From: Acidobacteriota bacterium
GTDB taxonomy: Bacteria; Acidobacteriota; Blastocatellia; Pyrinomonadales; Pyrinomonadaceae
NCBI GenBank assembly: GCA_003223935.1
Contig: QHXQ01000018.1
Span: forward strand, 62,001 to 126,000
Length of the DNA: 64,000 nucleotides
Direction: 5' to 3'
Shown piece by piece: positions 9,301 through 16,964 of the stretch; positions within the stretch are counted from its first letter, which is position 1, and every line of letters starts with the position of its first letter. The notes under the pieces are model-generated. The model made no database searches and had not been told where the DNA came from. It worked only from the letters and a program-made list of their open reading frames with translations. Both the position numbers and the translations under genes were made by a program.

Positions 9301-10263
9301 TTACGGTTGTTTGAGCAACTGCTGCATCTCCGGCGTCTCAAGATTATCTTTGGTCAACAGCTTGACGCCGGTGTCCACTTGGCGCGGCGGTTCTTGGCCG
9401 TTGAGCTTGGCGACCATCGCTTTGACGGCTTCGTAGCCCATCTTGAAAGGGTTCTGCAAGACGAGCGAATCAATCGCGCCGGCTTTCAGATCATCAATCA
9501 GGTTCGGGCTGGAATCGAAACCGACTAAGACTATCTTGCCTGCAAGTCCTTTCTGTTTGATCGCTTGCACCGCGCCGACGGTGGAAGATTCGTTGGAGGC
9601 GAAGAAGCCGTCGAGGTCTGGATGCGCGGTCAGGATGTCGGTCGCGCGGTCGAGCGACTTGGCGCGGTCGGACTCGCCGTATTGGAAGGCCACGATCTCT
9701 ATGCCGGGATACTTCTGCTTGATCGTGTCTTGAAAGCCCTGCTCGCGTTGGTCGGTCGAGACCGAACCGGCTTTGACGCCGAGGAGCGCGATCTTACCTT
9801 TGCCGCCAAGTTTTTCGGCCAGCCGTTCGGCGGCGACGACACCGCCTTGATGATTGTCGGTCGCAACATAAGAGATGTACTTGTCTGTGCCGATCCCTGA
9901 ATCGAAGATCGCAACGGGAATGCCTTCGCGCCCGGCGCGCTCAACGATGGGGACGAGCGCGTCGCGGTGGGTCGGCGCAAGTACGATGCCGTCCACGCGC
10001 CGGTTGATGGCGTCCTCGACGATGTTGATCTGGCCCGAATAGTCTGTCTCCTGCGCCGGCCCCTTCCACACGATCTGGACGTCGGTCTCTTTGGCAGCCT
10101 GCTCCGCGCCGGCATGCACGCTCTGCCAGAAGAAATGCGAGACGCCTTTCGGGATGACGGCGATGACGCGCTGCCCGCTCGTATTCTGCCGATGACAGGC
10201 CGGCACAAGCAAGCAAGTTATGATCGCGGCTGATAGGCACAAAGCCAGCTTTATCTTTGCCAT
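9301..10263 (-). CDS. Periplasmic sugar-binding lipoprotein of the ABC importer (RbsB-like)
   Basis: 320 residues from the ATG at 10263, which has GGGAGA upstream; the frame is open 8 codons further but that start would collide with the upstream gene. A lipoprotein signal ([23 protein letters not shown], lipobox LVPAC) precedes a periplasmic-binding-protein type 1 fold: [58 protein letters not shown]. This is the ribose/galactose-binding class. It captures the sugar for the adjacent ABC transporter. It follows the epimerase gene by about 13 bp and precedes the ATPase by a repeat hairpin. Confidence 0.93.
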   Translation of the reverse strand: MAKIKLALCLSAAIITCLLVPACHRQNTSGQRVIAVIPKGVSHFFWQSVHAGAEQAAKETDVQIVWKGPAQETDYSGQINIVEDAINRRVDGIVLAPTHRDALVPIVERAGREGIPVAIFDSGIGTDKYISYVATDNHQGGVVAAERLAEKLGGKGKIALLGVKAGSVSTDQREQGFQDTIKQKYPGIEIVAFQYGESDRAKSLDRATDILTAHPDLDGFFASNESSTVGAVQAIKQKGLAGKIVLVGFDSSPNLIDDLKAGAIDSLVLQNPFKMGYEAVKAMVAKLNGQEPPRQVDTGVKLLTKDNLETPEMQQLLKQP

Positions 10264-10276
10264 GTTCTCTCCCGTA

Positions 10277-11290
10277 CTATTGATCAAGATCGCTCGTCTC
10301 CAAACGTCCTGCGTGTTGCAACTCAGCGAACCGTTCTATCGTTGCGCGCACGCCCTCGGCGAGCGGCGTCGTGGGCAGAGGCCCAAGCGCGGCGCGAATC
10401 GCCGTGTCGTCGAACTCCGCAGGGATGGTCAACGGCTCGTCGGCGTAAGTTATCCGGCCGCGCGCGTCGGGCCATGCGCGCTCGATCTCTGCGACAACTT
10501 CGCTCATGTGCATCGTCGCGCCGTGTAGGTTGAAGACGTGCGCGCCGGTTAGATCGGAAGTGGCCGCGCGGATGAAAGCGTCGGCAGTGTCGGCGACGTA
10601 TTGAAAGTCTGTGCGCCCGCCGAAGCGTATGTGATAGGGGCGACCCGTGACGGCTGCTTTCATCGCTTTGGTCGGATCGGACGTGAGACCGAAATCGCGC
10701 CCGACGCCATAGACTGTGAGCGGGCGCAAGCCGATGCTGCTCAATCCATGATCGAGATAATAGACGCGCGCGTTGCCTTCGTTACAACGCTTGAAGACGC
10801 CGTAATGCGTCGTCGGTTGGGCTTCGTCGCGCTCTGTAACGGGGCGCTCTTCATCAGTCGTGCCGAACACAGCCGCCGAACTAGCATAGACGACTTTGTT
10901 GATCTGTCCTGCTGCCTGCCGCGCCGCTTCAAAGACATTGATCGTGCCGACGACGTTGACCAATGCGCCGAGACGCGGGTCGGCGCGACAGGTCGGCACT
11001 TGCAAGCCCGCGAGATGAATAATGTCTGTGACGGCGAACTCTTCGATGATAGGCGATAGCGCGCGCGCTTCCGTGATGTCGCCCGTGACGAGCTTGGCCC
11101 GTGCGATTTCAGCTTCGTCTATGATCAGGCGCAAGCGCCGCGCATCTGCGCTGCTGTCAAAGATGATGACCTGCGCGTCGGCTGCGAGCAGACGCTTGAC
11201 GATCCAAGCGCCGATGAAGCCGTGCGCGCCGGTGACGAGAAAAGTCCGCGCGGCGAGACTCGCCCTGTGTTCCCTTCTGTCTGTTGTCAT
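10277..11290 (-). CDS. NAD-dependent epimerase/dehydratase (extended SDR)
   Basis: 337 residues from the ATG at 11290, which has GAAGGG upstream; a TTG 7 codons earlier is less likely. The Rossmann motif is [16 protein letters not shown], the catalytic Ser is in [11 protein letters not shown] and Tyr/Lys in [11 protein letters not shown]. It belongs to the GalE/uronate-dehydrogenase-like extended SDRs, which epimerise or oxidise sugars or sugar acids in the cytoplasm. It sits between a solute-binding protein and the ABC importer. Because no 2-keto-3-deoxy-L-fuconate dehydrogenase is otherwise visible in the cluster, it is a weak candidate for that or another NAD-linked step, but nothing in the sequence fixes the substrate. 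Confidence 0.88.
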   Translation of the reverse strand: MTTDRREHRASLAARTFLVTGAHGFIGAWIVKRLLAADAQVIIFDSSADARRLRLIIDEAEIARAKLVTGDITEARALSPIIEEFAVTDIIHLAGLQVPTCRADPRLGALVNVVGTINVFEAARQAAGQINKVVYASSAAVFGTTDEERPVTERDEAQPTTHYGVFKRCNEGNARVYYLDHGLSSIGLRPLTVYGVGRDFGLTSDPTKAMKAAVTGRPYHIRFGGRTDFQYVADTADAFIRAATSDLTGAHVFNLHGATMHMSEVVAEIERAWPDARGRITYADEPLTIPAEFDDTAIRAALGPLPTTPLAEGVRATIERFAELQHAGRLETSDLDQ

Positions 11291-11307
11291 CAAGTCCCTT
11301 CGACTCT

Positions 11308-12462
11308 TCAACCCGCTTGTACGATGTGACTGATCTGTTCGCGCATGTGTGTGAGCGCGTTGTCAACCGGCAACTCACCGATCATCGCGCGTTGGACTGT
11401 GCGCCAGAGCACCTCTTCGACTTCCGGGTAGCGCGCAAACTTTGGCGGAATCAAGATGTGCTCGGCGATGATCTCTTCAAGCAGCGCGAGGCGCGCGCGG
11501 TTCGCCGCGTCTGCCTCCGCCTGCATCTGCTGCATCACAGAGCGGCGCACGGGCACGCAGCCCTGTCGCGCTTCAAATAGTTGTTGCTCGAACGCGGTCA
11601 GATGAAGCAGCAGAGACAATACCTGTGGCTGCTGCGCGCCGCGTCGAGTTAGCGCAAACGTGTGCCCGCCGCCATAAGCGAGCGACTTGCCTGCGGGGCC
11701 CTTTGGGTATTGACTCAAGCCCAGACGATCATGCACCCGCGAGATATTTTCATCTCGATACAAGCTGTAATAACCGGGCCAATCGCCCACCATCGCCGCG
11801 CGGCCGGTGCGGAAGCACTCATGCACCTTGTCGTAATGCCACGCGGGCAACTCCGGCGGCACAAGTCCCTCAGCGTAGAACGTGCGCAGCAACTGAAGCG
11901 CCCAACGCCCGCCTTCGTTCTCGATGTCGGGCACGAGATTGTCGGGGAAGAGATGCGCGCCCGCCATCTCCGCCAACTCAAAGAATGTGCCGAAGAGGCC
12001 GGACTCACGCCCGGGAAAGAGAAAGCCGTAGTGGTCGGGCGGAGCGTTGTGCGCTCGCGCTAGTTCAAGCAGTTCGTCCCAAGTTGCGGGCGGCTCGTGG
12101 ATGAGGTCTGTGCGGTAGTGCAGCAGGCGCACGTCTATATTGCGCGGCAGGCCGTAGAGCGAGCCGCCCACGCGCGCCAACTCAAGCAGGAGCGGCACGA
12201 AATCTTCGAGTTGTACAGAGCTGATGAGGTCGTCCAAAGGCGCGAGGAAACCTACTTGCGCGGGCGCATACTTCGTGTGCGTCGAGACGAGATCGTAAGG
12301 GACTTCCGCGAGCGCGGCGAGATGATGATTGAGCGCCGGATGATCGCCGGTGAAAGCTATGTTGACCGCGACGCCGGTTGCGGCGGTGAACTGCGGCAGG
12401 CAGGCGTAGAGCGGGTCGTAGGCCGGGCCGCTGATGAGGGCGACTTGTAGCTCTTGGCTCAT
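11308..12462 (-). CDS. Extracellular solute-binding-protein family 1 homologue without a signal peptide
   Basis: 384 residues with the fold signatures of ABC sugar-binding family 1: VALISGPAYDPLYACLPQFTAATGV, PYDLVSTHTKYAPAQVGFLAPLDD, GLPRNIDVRLLHYRTDLI, PATWDELLELA, GRAAMVGDWPGYYSLY. The protein begins MSQELQVALISGP, directly at the first beta strand. I see no signal peptide, lipobox or Tat motif, and the codons upstream in frame are charged. There are also no MalF/MalG-type permease genes nearby. A cytoplasmic ligand-binding role, or a gene that lost its export signal, is possible. It lies between the L-fuconate dehydratase gene and the epimerase in the same direction. Confidence 0.85.
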   Translation of the reverse strand: MSQELQVALISGPAYDPLYACLPQFTAATGVAVNIAFTGDHPALNHHLAALAEVPYDLVSTHTKYAPAQVGFLAPLDDLISSVQLEDFVPLLLELARVGGSLYGLPRNIDVRLLHYRTDLIHEPPATWDELLELARAHNAPPDHYGFLFPGRESGLFGTFFELAEMAGAHLFPDNLVPDIENEGGRWALQLLRTFYAEGLVPPELPAWHYDKVHECFRTGRAAMVGDWPGYYSLYRDENISRVHDRLGLSQYPKGPAGKSLAYGGGHTFALTRRGAQQPQVLSLLLHLTAFEQQLFEARQGCVPVRRSVMQQMQAEADAANRARLALLEEIIAEHILIPPKFARYPEVEEVLWRTVQRAMIGELPVDNALTHMREQISHIVQAG

Positions 12463-12532
12463 CTCGTCTCTTTCGTCTCTATATTCTCAACGACGACCAG
12501 CGCAGACGCGCCGTTCTGTCATGTTTGAATCA

Positions 12533-13831
12533 CTACGCCCACGCCGCGCCCGTGGGAAACTCGTAACGCTTGAGCGATTCGGGTTTCATCGTGATGCTGT
12601 AGCCGGGTGCAACGGGCGGCATGTAATGACCATTGTGAATTATCACCGGATCAACGAAGTGCTCATGCAGATGATCCACATACTCGATGACGCGCCCTGC
12701 AAGCGAACCGCTCACGGCGATGTAGTCGAAGAGCGAAAGGTGCTGCACATACTCGCATAGACCGACGCCGCCTGCGTGCGGGCAGACGGGCACGCCGAAC
12801 TTCGCGGCCATGAGCAGTATGGCCAGCACCTCGTTGACGCCGCCCAGACGACAGCTGTCGATCTGGCAGAAGTCGAGCGCACGGGCTTGTAAGAACTGCT
12901 TGAACAGCACGCGGTTCTGGCAGTGCTCGCCGGTCGCCACGCCGATGGGCGCGATGGCGCGGGCGATGGCGGCGTGACCAAGCACGTCGTCCGGACTGGT
13001 CGGCTCTTCGATCCAGTGCGGTCTGAATTTCGCCAACGCGCGCATCCATTCGATGGCTTGCCCTACGTCCCACACCTGATTGGCATCCAACATCAACGTG
13101 CGCTCCCAGCCGATCTCTTCGCGGATGATCGTCGCACGCCGCACGTCTTCGCCCAACTTGCGCCCCACCTTCATCTTAAAATGTGTCCAGCCGTCAGCCA
13201 GTGCAGCACGCAGCAAGCGTCTGATCTTCTCATCCGAATAGCCGAGCCAACCGGCTGAGGTTGTGTAAGCCGGAAACCCATGCGCGCGCATCTCTGCTTC
13301 GCGCTCGGCCCTCGTCGGTTGCTGGCGGTGCAGCATCTCCAATGCCTCTGTGGGCGTGAGCGCGTCAGTGATGTAACGGAAAGGCACAGCCGAAACTATC
13401 TGCTCCGGTGTCATGTCAACGAGCAGTTTCCAGAGCGGCTTGCCTTCGGCCTTCGCGTACAAGTCCCACACGGCGTTGACCACAGCGGCCGTCGCCAGAT
13501 GAACAATCCCCTTCTCCGGCCCGAGCCAACGAAACTGACTGTCGCCGGTCAACAGAGACCAGCAAGCGCCCATGTCGGATGTTAAAGACTCCAGCGTTCT
13601 GCCGACGAGCATCGAGCCGATAGCACGAACGGCCGCGCAGCAGAGTTCATTGCCGCGCCCGATGGTGAAGGTGAGACCGTGTCCCGCAAGTCCCGTTGGA
13701 CTATCGGTGCGCAAGATCACGTAAGCCGCCGAGTAATCAGGGTCGGCGTTCATCGCATCAGACCCGTCGAGCGCGCGCGAGGTCGGGAAGCGTATGTCGA
13801 GCGCTTCGATCTCTGTAATCGTGATCGTCAT
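12533..13831 (-). CDS. fucD: L-fuconate dehydratase (enolase superfamily)
   Basis: 432 residues, full length. It closely resembles bacterial FucD and human ENOSF1 as I recall them: the shared blocks include AYTTSAGWLGYSDEKI, LDANQVWDV, WIEEPTSPDDVLGHAAI, QIDSCRLGGVNEVLAILLMA and CPHAGGVGLCEYVQHL. Expected active-site residues are present: Lys219 and Lys221 (FKMKVG), metal ligands Asp249, Glu275, Glu302, and His352 (PHAGG). It dehydrates L-fuconate to 2-keto-3-deoxy-L-fuconate in the cytoplasm. A GH29 fucosidase, an L-fucose-dehydrogenase-like SDR, an FAH hydrolase and lutABC in the same locus fit this function. Related acid sugars such as L-galactonate may also be accepted. Confidence 0.92.
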   Translation of the reverse strand: MTITITEIEALDIRFPTSRALDGSDAMNADPDYSAAYVILRTDSPTGLAGHGLTFTIGRGNELCCAAVRAIGSMLVGRTLESLTSDMGACWSLLTGDSQFRWLGPEKGIVHLATAAVVNAVWDLYAKAEGKPLWKLLVDMTPEQIVSAVPFRYITDALTPTEALEMLHRQQPTRAEREAEMRAHGFPAYTTSAGWLGYSDEKIRRLLRAALADGWTHFKMKVGRKLGEDVRRATIIREEIGWERTLMLDANQVWDVGQAIEWMRALAKFRPHWIEEPTSPDDVLGHAAIARAIAPIGVATGEHCQNRVLFKQFLQARALDFCQIDSCRLGGVNEVLAILLMAAKFGVPVCPHAGGVGLCEYVQHLSLFDYIAVSGSLAGRVIEYVDHLHEHFVDPVIIHNGHYMPPVAPGYSITMKPESLKRYEFPTGAAWA

Positions 13832-13842
13832 ACTCTTCCCGC

Positions 13843-14049
13843 TTAATCAAGCGGCGCAGAAGTGCCGCGTCGTCCCATGTAGAGCATCAAGAGGCCGAAC
13901 GCGAGCATTACCAATCCCCACCACAGATTGATGTTGATGCCGAGTGAGCGCCGATAGACGTTGCCGTCAACGATCAATCCGGTGCCGACCAGCAGCGCGC
14001 CCAAGATGGCGAACATCAGTCCAATCGGCGTGCGTATGTCGAGTCGCAT
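13843..14049 (-). CDS. Small two-helix membrane protein next to the symporter
   Basis: 68 residues with two hydrophobic segments: GLMFAILGALLVGTGLIV (about 9-27) and LWWGLVMLAFGLLMLYM (about 42-58), and a short polar tail. I do not recognise a named family. It lies 13 bp after the sodium:solute symporter gene and 11 bp before fucD, so it is almost surely co-transcribed. The position suggests a small partner or accessory subunit of the symporter, as known for some transporters of this superfamily; that is inference. Confidence 0.7.
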   Translation of the reverse strand: MRLDIRTPIGLMFAILGALLVGTGLIVDGNVYRRSLGININLWWGLVMLAFGLLMLYMGRRGTSAPLD

Positions 14050-14062
14050 CGCGCGTCCTCCT

Positions 14063-15766
14063 CTACCAAAAGATAATGTTCAGCACGAGCGTCAGCAGTA
14101 AGACGACGATGGCGAGCACCGCCGGGCGTTTGTACCACGCCAGATGCTCCTCTTTCGGTCGCTCGGTCAAAGAGTAAACCAGCCTGACCAACTCCTGCTC
14201 TGCGCGCGCGCTGGTCAGCATGCTCACCAGTATCGTAACGACGAAGCAGGTCGTCCACGCGAAGATCGCCGTCCAAAAATTCTGCGCCATCTCGCTCGGA
14301 TAGACGTGCGTCACGCCGAACCAACCGCCCTTGATGCCGACGACTGCATGCGCGGGTAGCGACAATCCGTGATGAATCGCCGCCGCCAATGTGCCCGACA
14401 ATAATCCGACGAATGCGCCGTGACCCGTCGCGCGCTTCCAGAACATGCCGAGCAGGAACGTGGCGAAGAGCGGCGCGTTGACGAAGGCGAAGACCAGTTG
14501 GAGCATGTCCATGATGTTGTTGAAGCGCGTCGCCACATAAGCCGCCGCCACCGAAACAAGGATGCCGAAGACGGTCGCCATGCGGCCCATCCACAAGTAG
14601 TGCGCGTCGCTTGCGCCGCGCTTGATGTAAGACTGATAGATGTCGTAAGTCCAGACCGTGTTGAAGGCCGTCACGTTGCCGGCCATGCCCGACATGAAAC
14701 TAGCCATCAACGCCGTCAGGCCGACGCCGAGCAAGCCGGTCGGAAAATAGTGACCGAGCATGAGCGGGATCGCCAGATCGTAGTTGAGTGTGCCATCCGG
14801 CTTCTGCGGCAGAGCGAAGCCGCCCCCGCCTGCTTTGTACGTGAGCGCAATGGCGATCATGCCGGGCAGGATGACGAGGAATGGAAAGAACATTTTCGGC
14901 ACGGCCGCGATGAGCGGTGTGCGCCGCGCGGCCGACATCGAGTCGGCGGCCATCGCGCGCTGCACGACGAGAAAGTCCGTGCACCAATAACCGAACGAGA
15001 GCACAAAGCCTAAACCCATCGCCAAGCCAAACCACTCGACGCCCATCGGGTTCGCCGATGGCTGGCTCATGAACCGCCACGACTCGCTCCACGCGCCCGC
15101 CTGAAAGCCGCTCGCTGTCGCCACAGTGGCCAGACGCGACTGCAAGCCCGACCAGCCGCCCGCGTCCTTCAGGCCCAAGAAGACGAGCGGCGCGAAGCCG
15201 AAGACGATCAAGAAAAATTGCAGCACCTCGTTGTAAATGGCTGAAGTCAGCCCGCCGAGAAAGACGTAGATGAGCACGATGATCGCCGCCAGTGTGATAC
15301 TGAAGGTGAAGCCCCAACCGAGCAGCGTGCCTAAGAGCAGTCCCATTGCGTAGAGCGAGATGCCGGAGGAGAAGACGGTCATTGCAGCGAACGAAATGGC
15401 ATTCAGTCCGCGCGTCTTTTCGTCAAAGCGCAGCTTCAGATATTCGGGCACACTGCGCGCGCGCGAGCCATAGTAAAAAGGCATCATGAAGATGCCGACG
15501 AAGGCCATCGCCGGGATCGCGCCGATCCAATAGAAGTGGCTCGTGGCGATCCCGTACTTCGCGCCCGACGCGCCCATGCCGATCACTTCCTGTGCGCCTA
15601 GGTTTGCGGAGATGAATGCGAGACCCGCGATCCACGCCGGGATCGAACGGCCCGACAGGAAGAAATCCGTGCTCGTCTTCATGTAACGCTTCAGCGCCCA
15701 ACCGATGCCGAGCACGAAGACGAAATAGACGAGCATGATGAGCCAATCAATGATGGTCAGATTCAT
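14063..15766 (-). CDS. Sodium:solute symporter (SSS family), likely sugar/Na+ symporter
   Basis: 567 residues with 13-15 membrane segments. The N-terminus (DWLIMLVYFVFVLGIGWALKRYMKTSTDFFLSGRSIPAWIAGLAFISANLGAQEVIG) is typical of SGLT-like members, which import sugars such as galactose or glucose with Na+. Later hallmarks are FGYWCTDFLVVQRAMAADSM and a long C-terminal membrane helix. It lies in the inner membrane and probably takes up a monosaccharide released by the periplasmic glycosidases encoded upstream, giving the locus a second importer beside the ABC system. The next gene upstream ends 3 bp before it starts. Confidence 0.93.
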   Translation of the reverse strand: MNLTIIDWLIMLVYFVFVLGIGWALKRYMKTSTDFFLSGRSIPAWIAGLAFISANLGAQEVIGMGASGAKYGIATSHFYWIGAIPAMAFVGIFMMPFYYGSRARSVPEYLKLRFDEKTRGLNAISFAAMTVFSSGISLYAMGLLLGTLLGWGFTFSITLAAIIVLIYVFLGGLTSAIYNEVLQFFLIVFGFAPLVFLGLKDAGGWSGLQSRLATVATASGFQAGAWSESWRFMSQPSANPMGVEWFGLAMGLGFVLSFGYWCTDFLVVQRAMAADSMSAARRTPLIAAVPKMFFPFLVILPGMIAIALTYKAGGGGFALPQKPDGTLNYDLAIPLMLGHYFPTGLLGVGLTALMASFMSGMAGNVTAFNTVWTYDIYQSYIKRGASDAHYLWMGRMATVFGILVSVAAAYVATRFNNIMDMLQLVFAFVNAPLFATFLLGMFWKRATGHGAFVGLLSGTLAAAIHHGLSLPAHAVVGIKGGWFGVTHVYPSEMAQNFWTAIFAWTTCFVVTILVSMLTSARAEQELVRLVYSLTERPKEEHLAWYKRPAVLAIVVLLLTLVLNIIFW

Positions 15767-15769
15767 AAG

Positions 15770-16960
15770 CTAAGCCTTCGCCGTTGTCTTGCGGGTTGAT
15801 TCAACCCACAGCACCGGTTGGCGAATGAAGAAGTTGCGTATGACCTCTTCGACTGACGAATCGGCCGGCAGACGTTGCCACAGTTCTATGTATTCGGGCC
15901 GGTTAAGCGCGAGACCCGCAAACAGCAGACTGCTCTGACGCATCGGCCACTCGCGGTCGTACATCACGTCCGGCTTGAGCGGCCAACTCCGCTTGTTGCG
16001 GATGTAAGGCACCATGTACTCCATCGCCTTGCGCATGCCGCGACCATCTGCGAGGGCAAACGTCCAGAGGTTGTCCGTCGGCGTTGATAATATCTGGCAG
16101 ATCGTGGCCATCGCTTCGAGGTTGAAGAGCGAATAGCCGTAAGGCTTCGTGCGCCGCAACTCTTGCGGGAAGCTCCCGTCCGCCGCCAACTGATTTGGCA
16201 CGAGCACAGTCTTGAAGCGTGTGCGACAGTAATCGAGCAGCGCTTGATCTCCGGTCAAGCGCGCGAACGCAGCGACCTGGATCACCCAACACGTGCCGTG
16301 ATTATTCTTCGCTTCGCGCTCCTCGATCCCGTTGGCGCTCGTGGTCAGCCAAACGAGATAATCCGCGAACCACTTTTTAATTGCGCCGAGATCGCCTTGC
16401 GACAACGCGCGCGAGCCTGTCAACACTTCGACCGCGCGCGCGACTTCGACCAGATGAATTGTGTCAATGATGCCCGTCCCGCGCCCAGTCGTGCGGCCCT
16501 TAATCGCCTGCGCGTATTGCAGGCTCGGATTCATGCGCGTGCGCTCATCAATGAACCATGCGCGGAGATGCTGCGCGGCATGCTGCGCATAACGATCATC
16601 TTGCGTCAGCTTCCACGCCGCGACGAGCGCCGGCACTTGCACGCTCAAGCGCATTAAGGCGCGGCGGTGCTCGTTGAAATTGTCGGGGTTCGACATTCCA
16701 TCGCGCTGGATGTATGGCCCCTCAGGGTGCTGCGGATCAGGCCACCAATAATCGCCTTCCGAGAAAAAGTCGTGCAGCCCACCCGCGCTGCGCAGACTGT
16801 GCGCTGCCGTGATCGTGATCGGCGCTTCTGTCAGATACTTATTCGCCGCCTGCAAGACACGCGCGCGATCAAACGCGGCCACGTCGAGACGGGGACGCGC
16901 CTGCGCGGCCGGCAAGCAGGCCAGTATGAGCGCGCCACAGAAAGTGAACGGCCGAATCAT
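15770..16960 (-). CDS. Exported alginate lyase family protein (copy 1)
   Basis: 396 residues from the ATG at 16960, which gives a clean signal peptide (MIRPFTFCGALILACLPAAQA) and avoids overlap with the upstream gene. The body is an alpha/alpha-toroid of the alginate-lyase family: YWWPDPQHPEGPYIQRDGMSNPDNF, RTRMNPSLQYAQAIKGRTTGRGTGII and the central NNHGTCW motif carrying the Asn/His expected in the active site. Family members cleave alginate or other polyuronates by beta-elimination. In a locus with GH105 and GH28 enzymes the substrate may be a pectin-like uronic-acid polymer, not alginate. A paralogue lies at 20815-22044. Confidence 0.88.
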   Translation of the reverse strand: MIRPFTFCGALILACLPAAQARPRLDVAAFDRARVLQAANKYLTEAPITITAAHSLRSAGGLHDFFSEGDYWWPDPQHPEGPYIQRDGMSNPDNFNEHRRALMRLSVQVPALVAAWKLTQDDRYAQHAAQHLRAWFIDERTRMNPSLQYAQAIKGRTTGRGTGIIDTIHLVEVARAVEVLTGSRALSQGDLGAIKKWFADYLVWLTTSANGIEEREAKNNHGTCWVIQVAAFARLTGDQALLDYCRTRFKTVLVPNQLAADGSFPQELRRTKPYGYSLFNLEAMATICQILSTPTDNLWTFALADGRGMRKAMEYMVPYIRNKRSWPLKPDVMYDREWPMRQSSLLFAGLALNRPEYIELWQRLPADSSVEEVIRNFFIRQPVLWVESTRKTTAKA

Positions 16961-16964
16961 TGGA

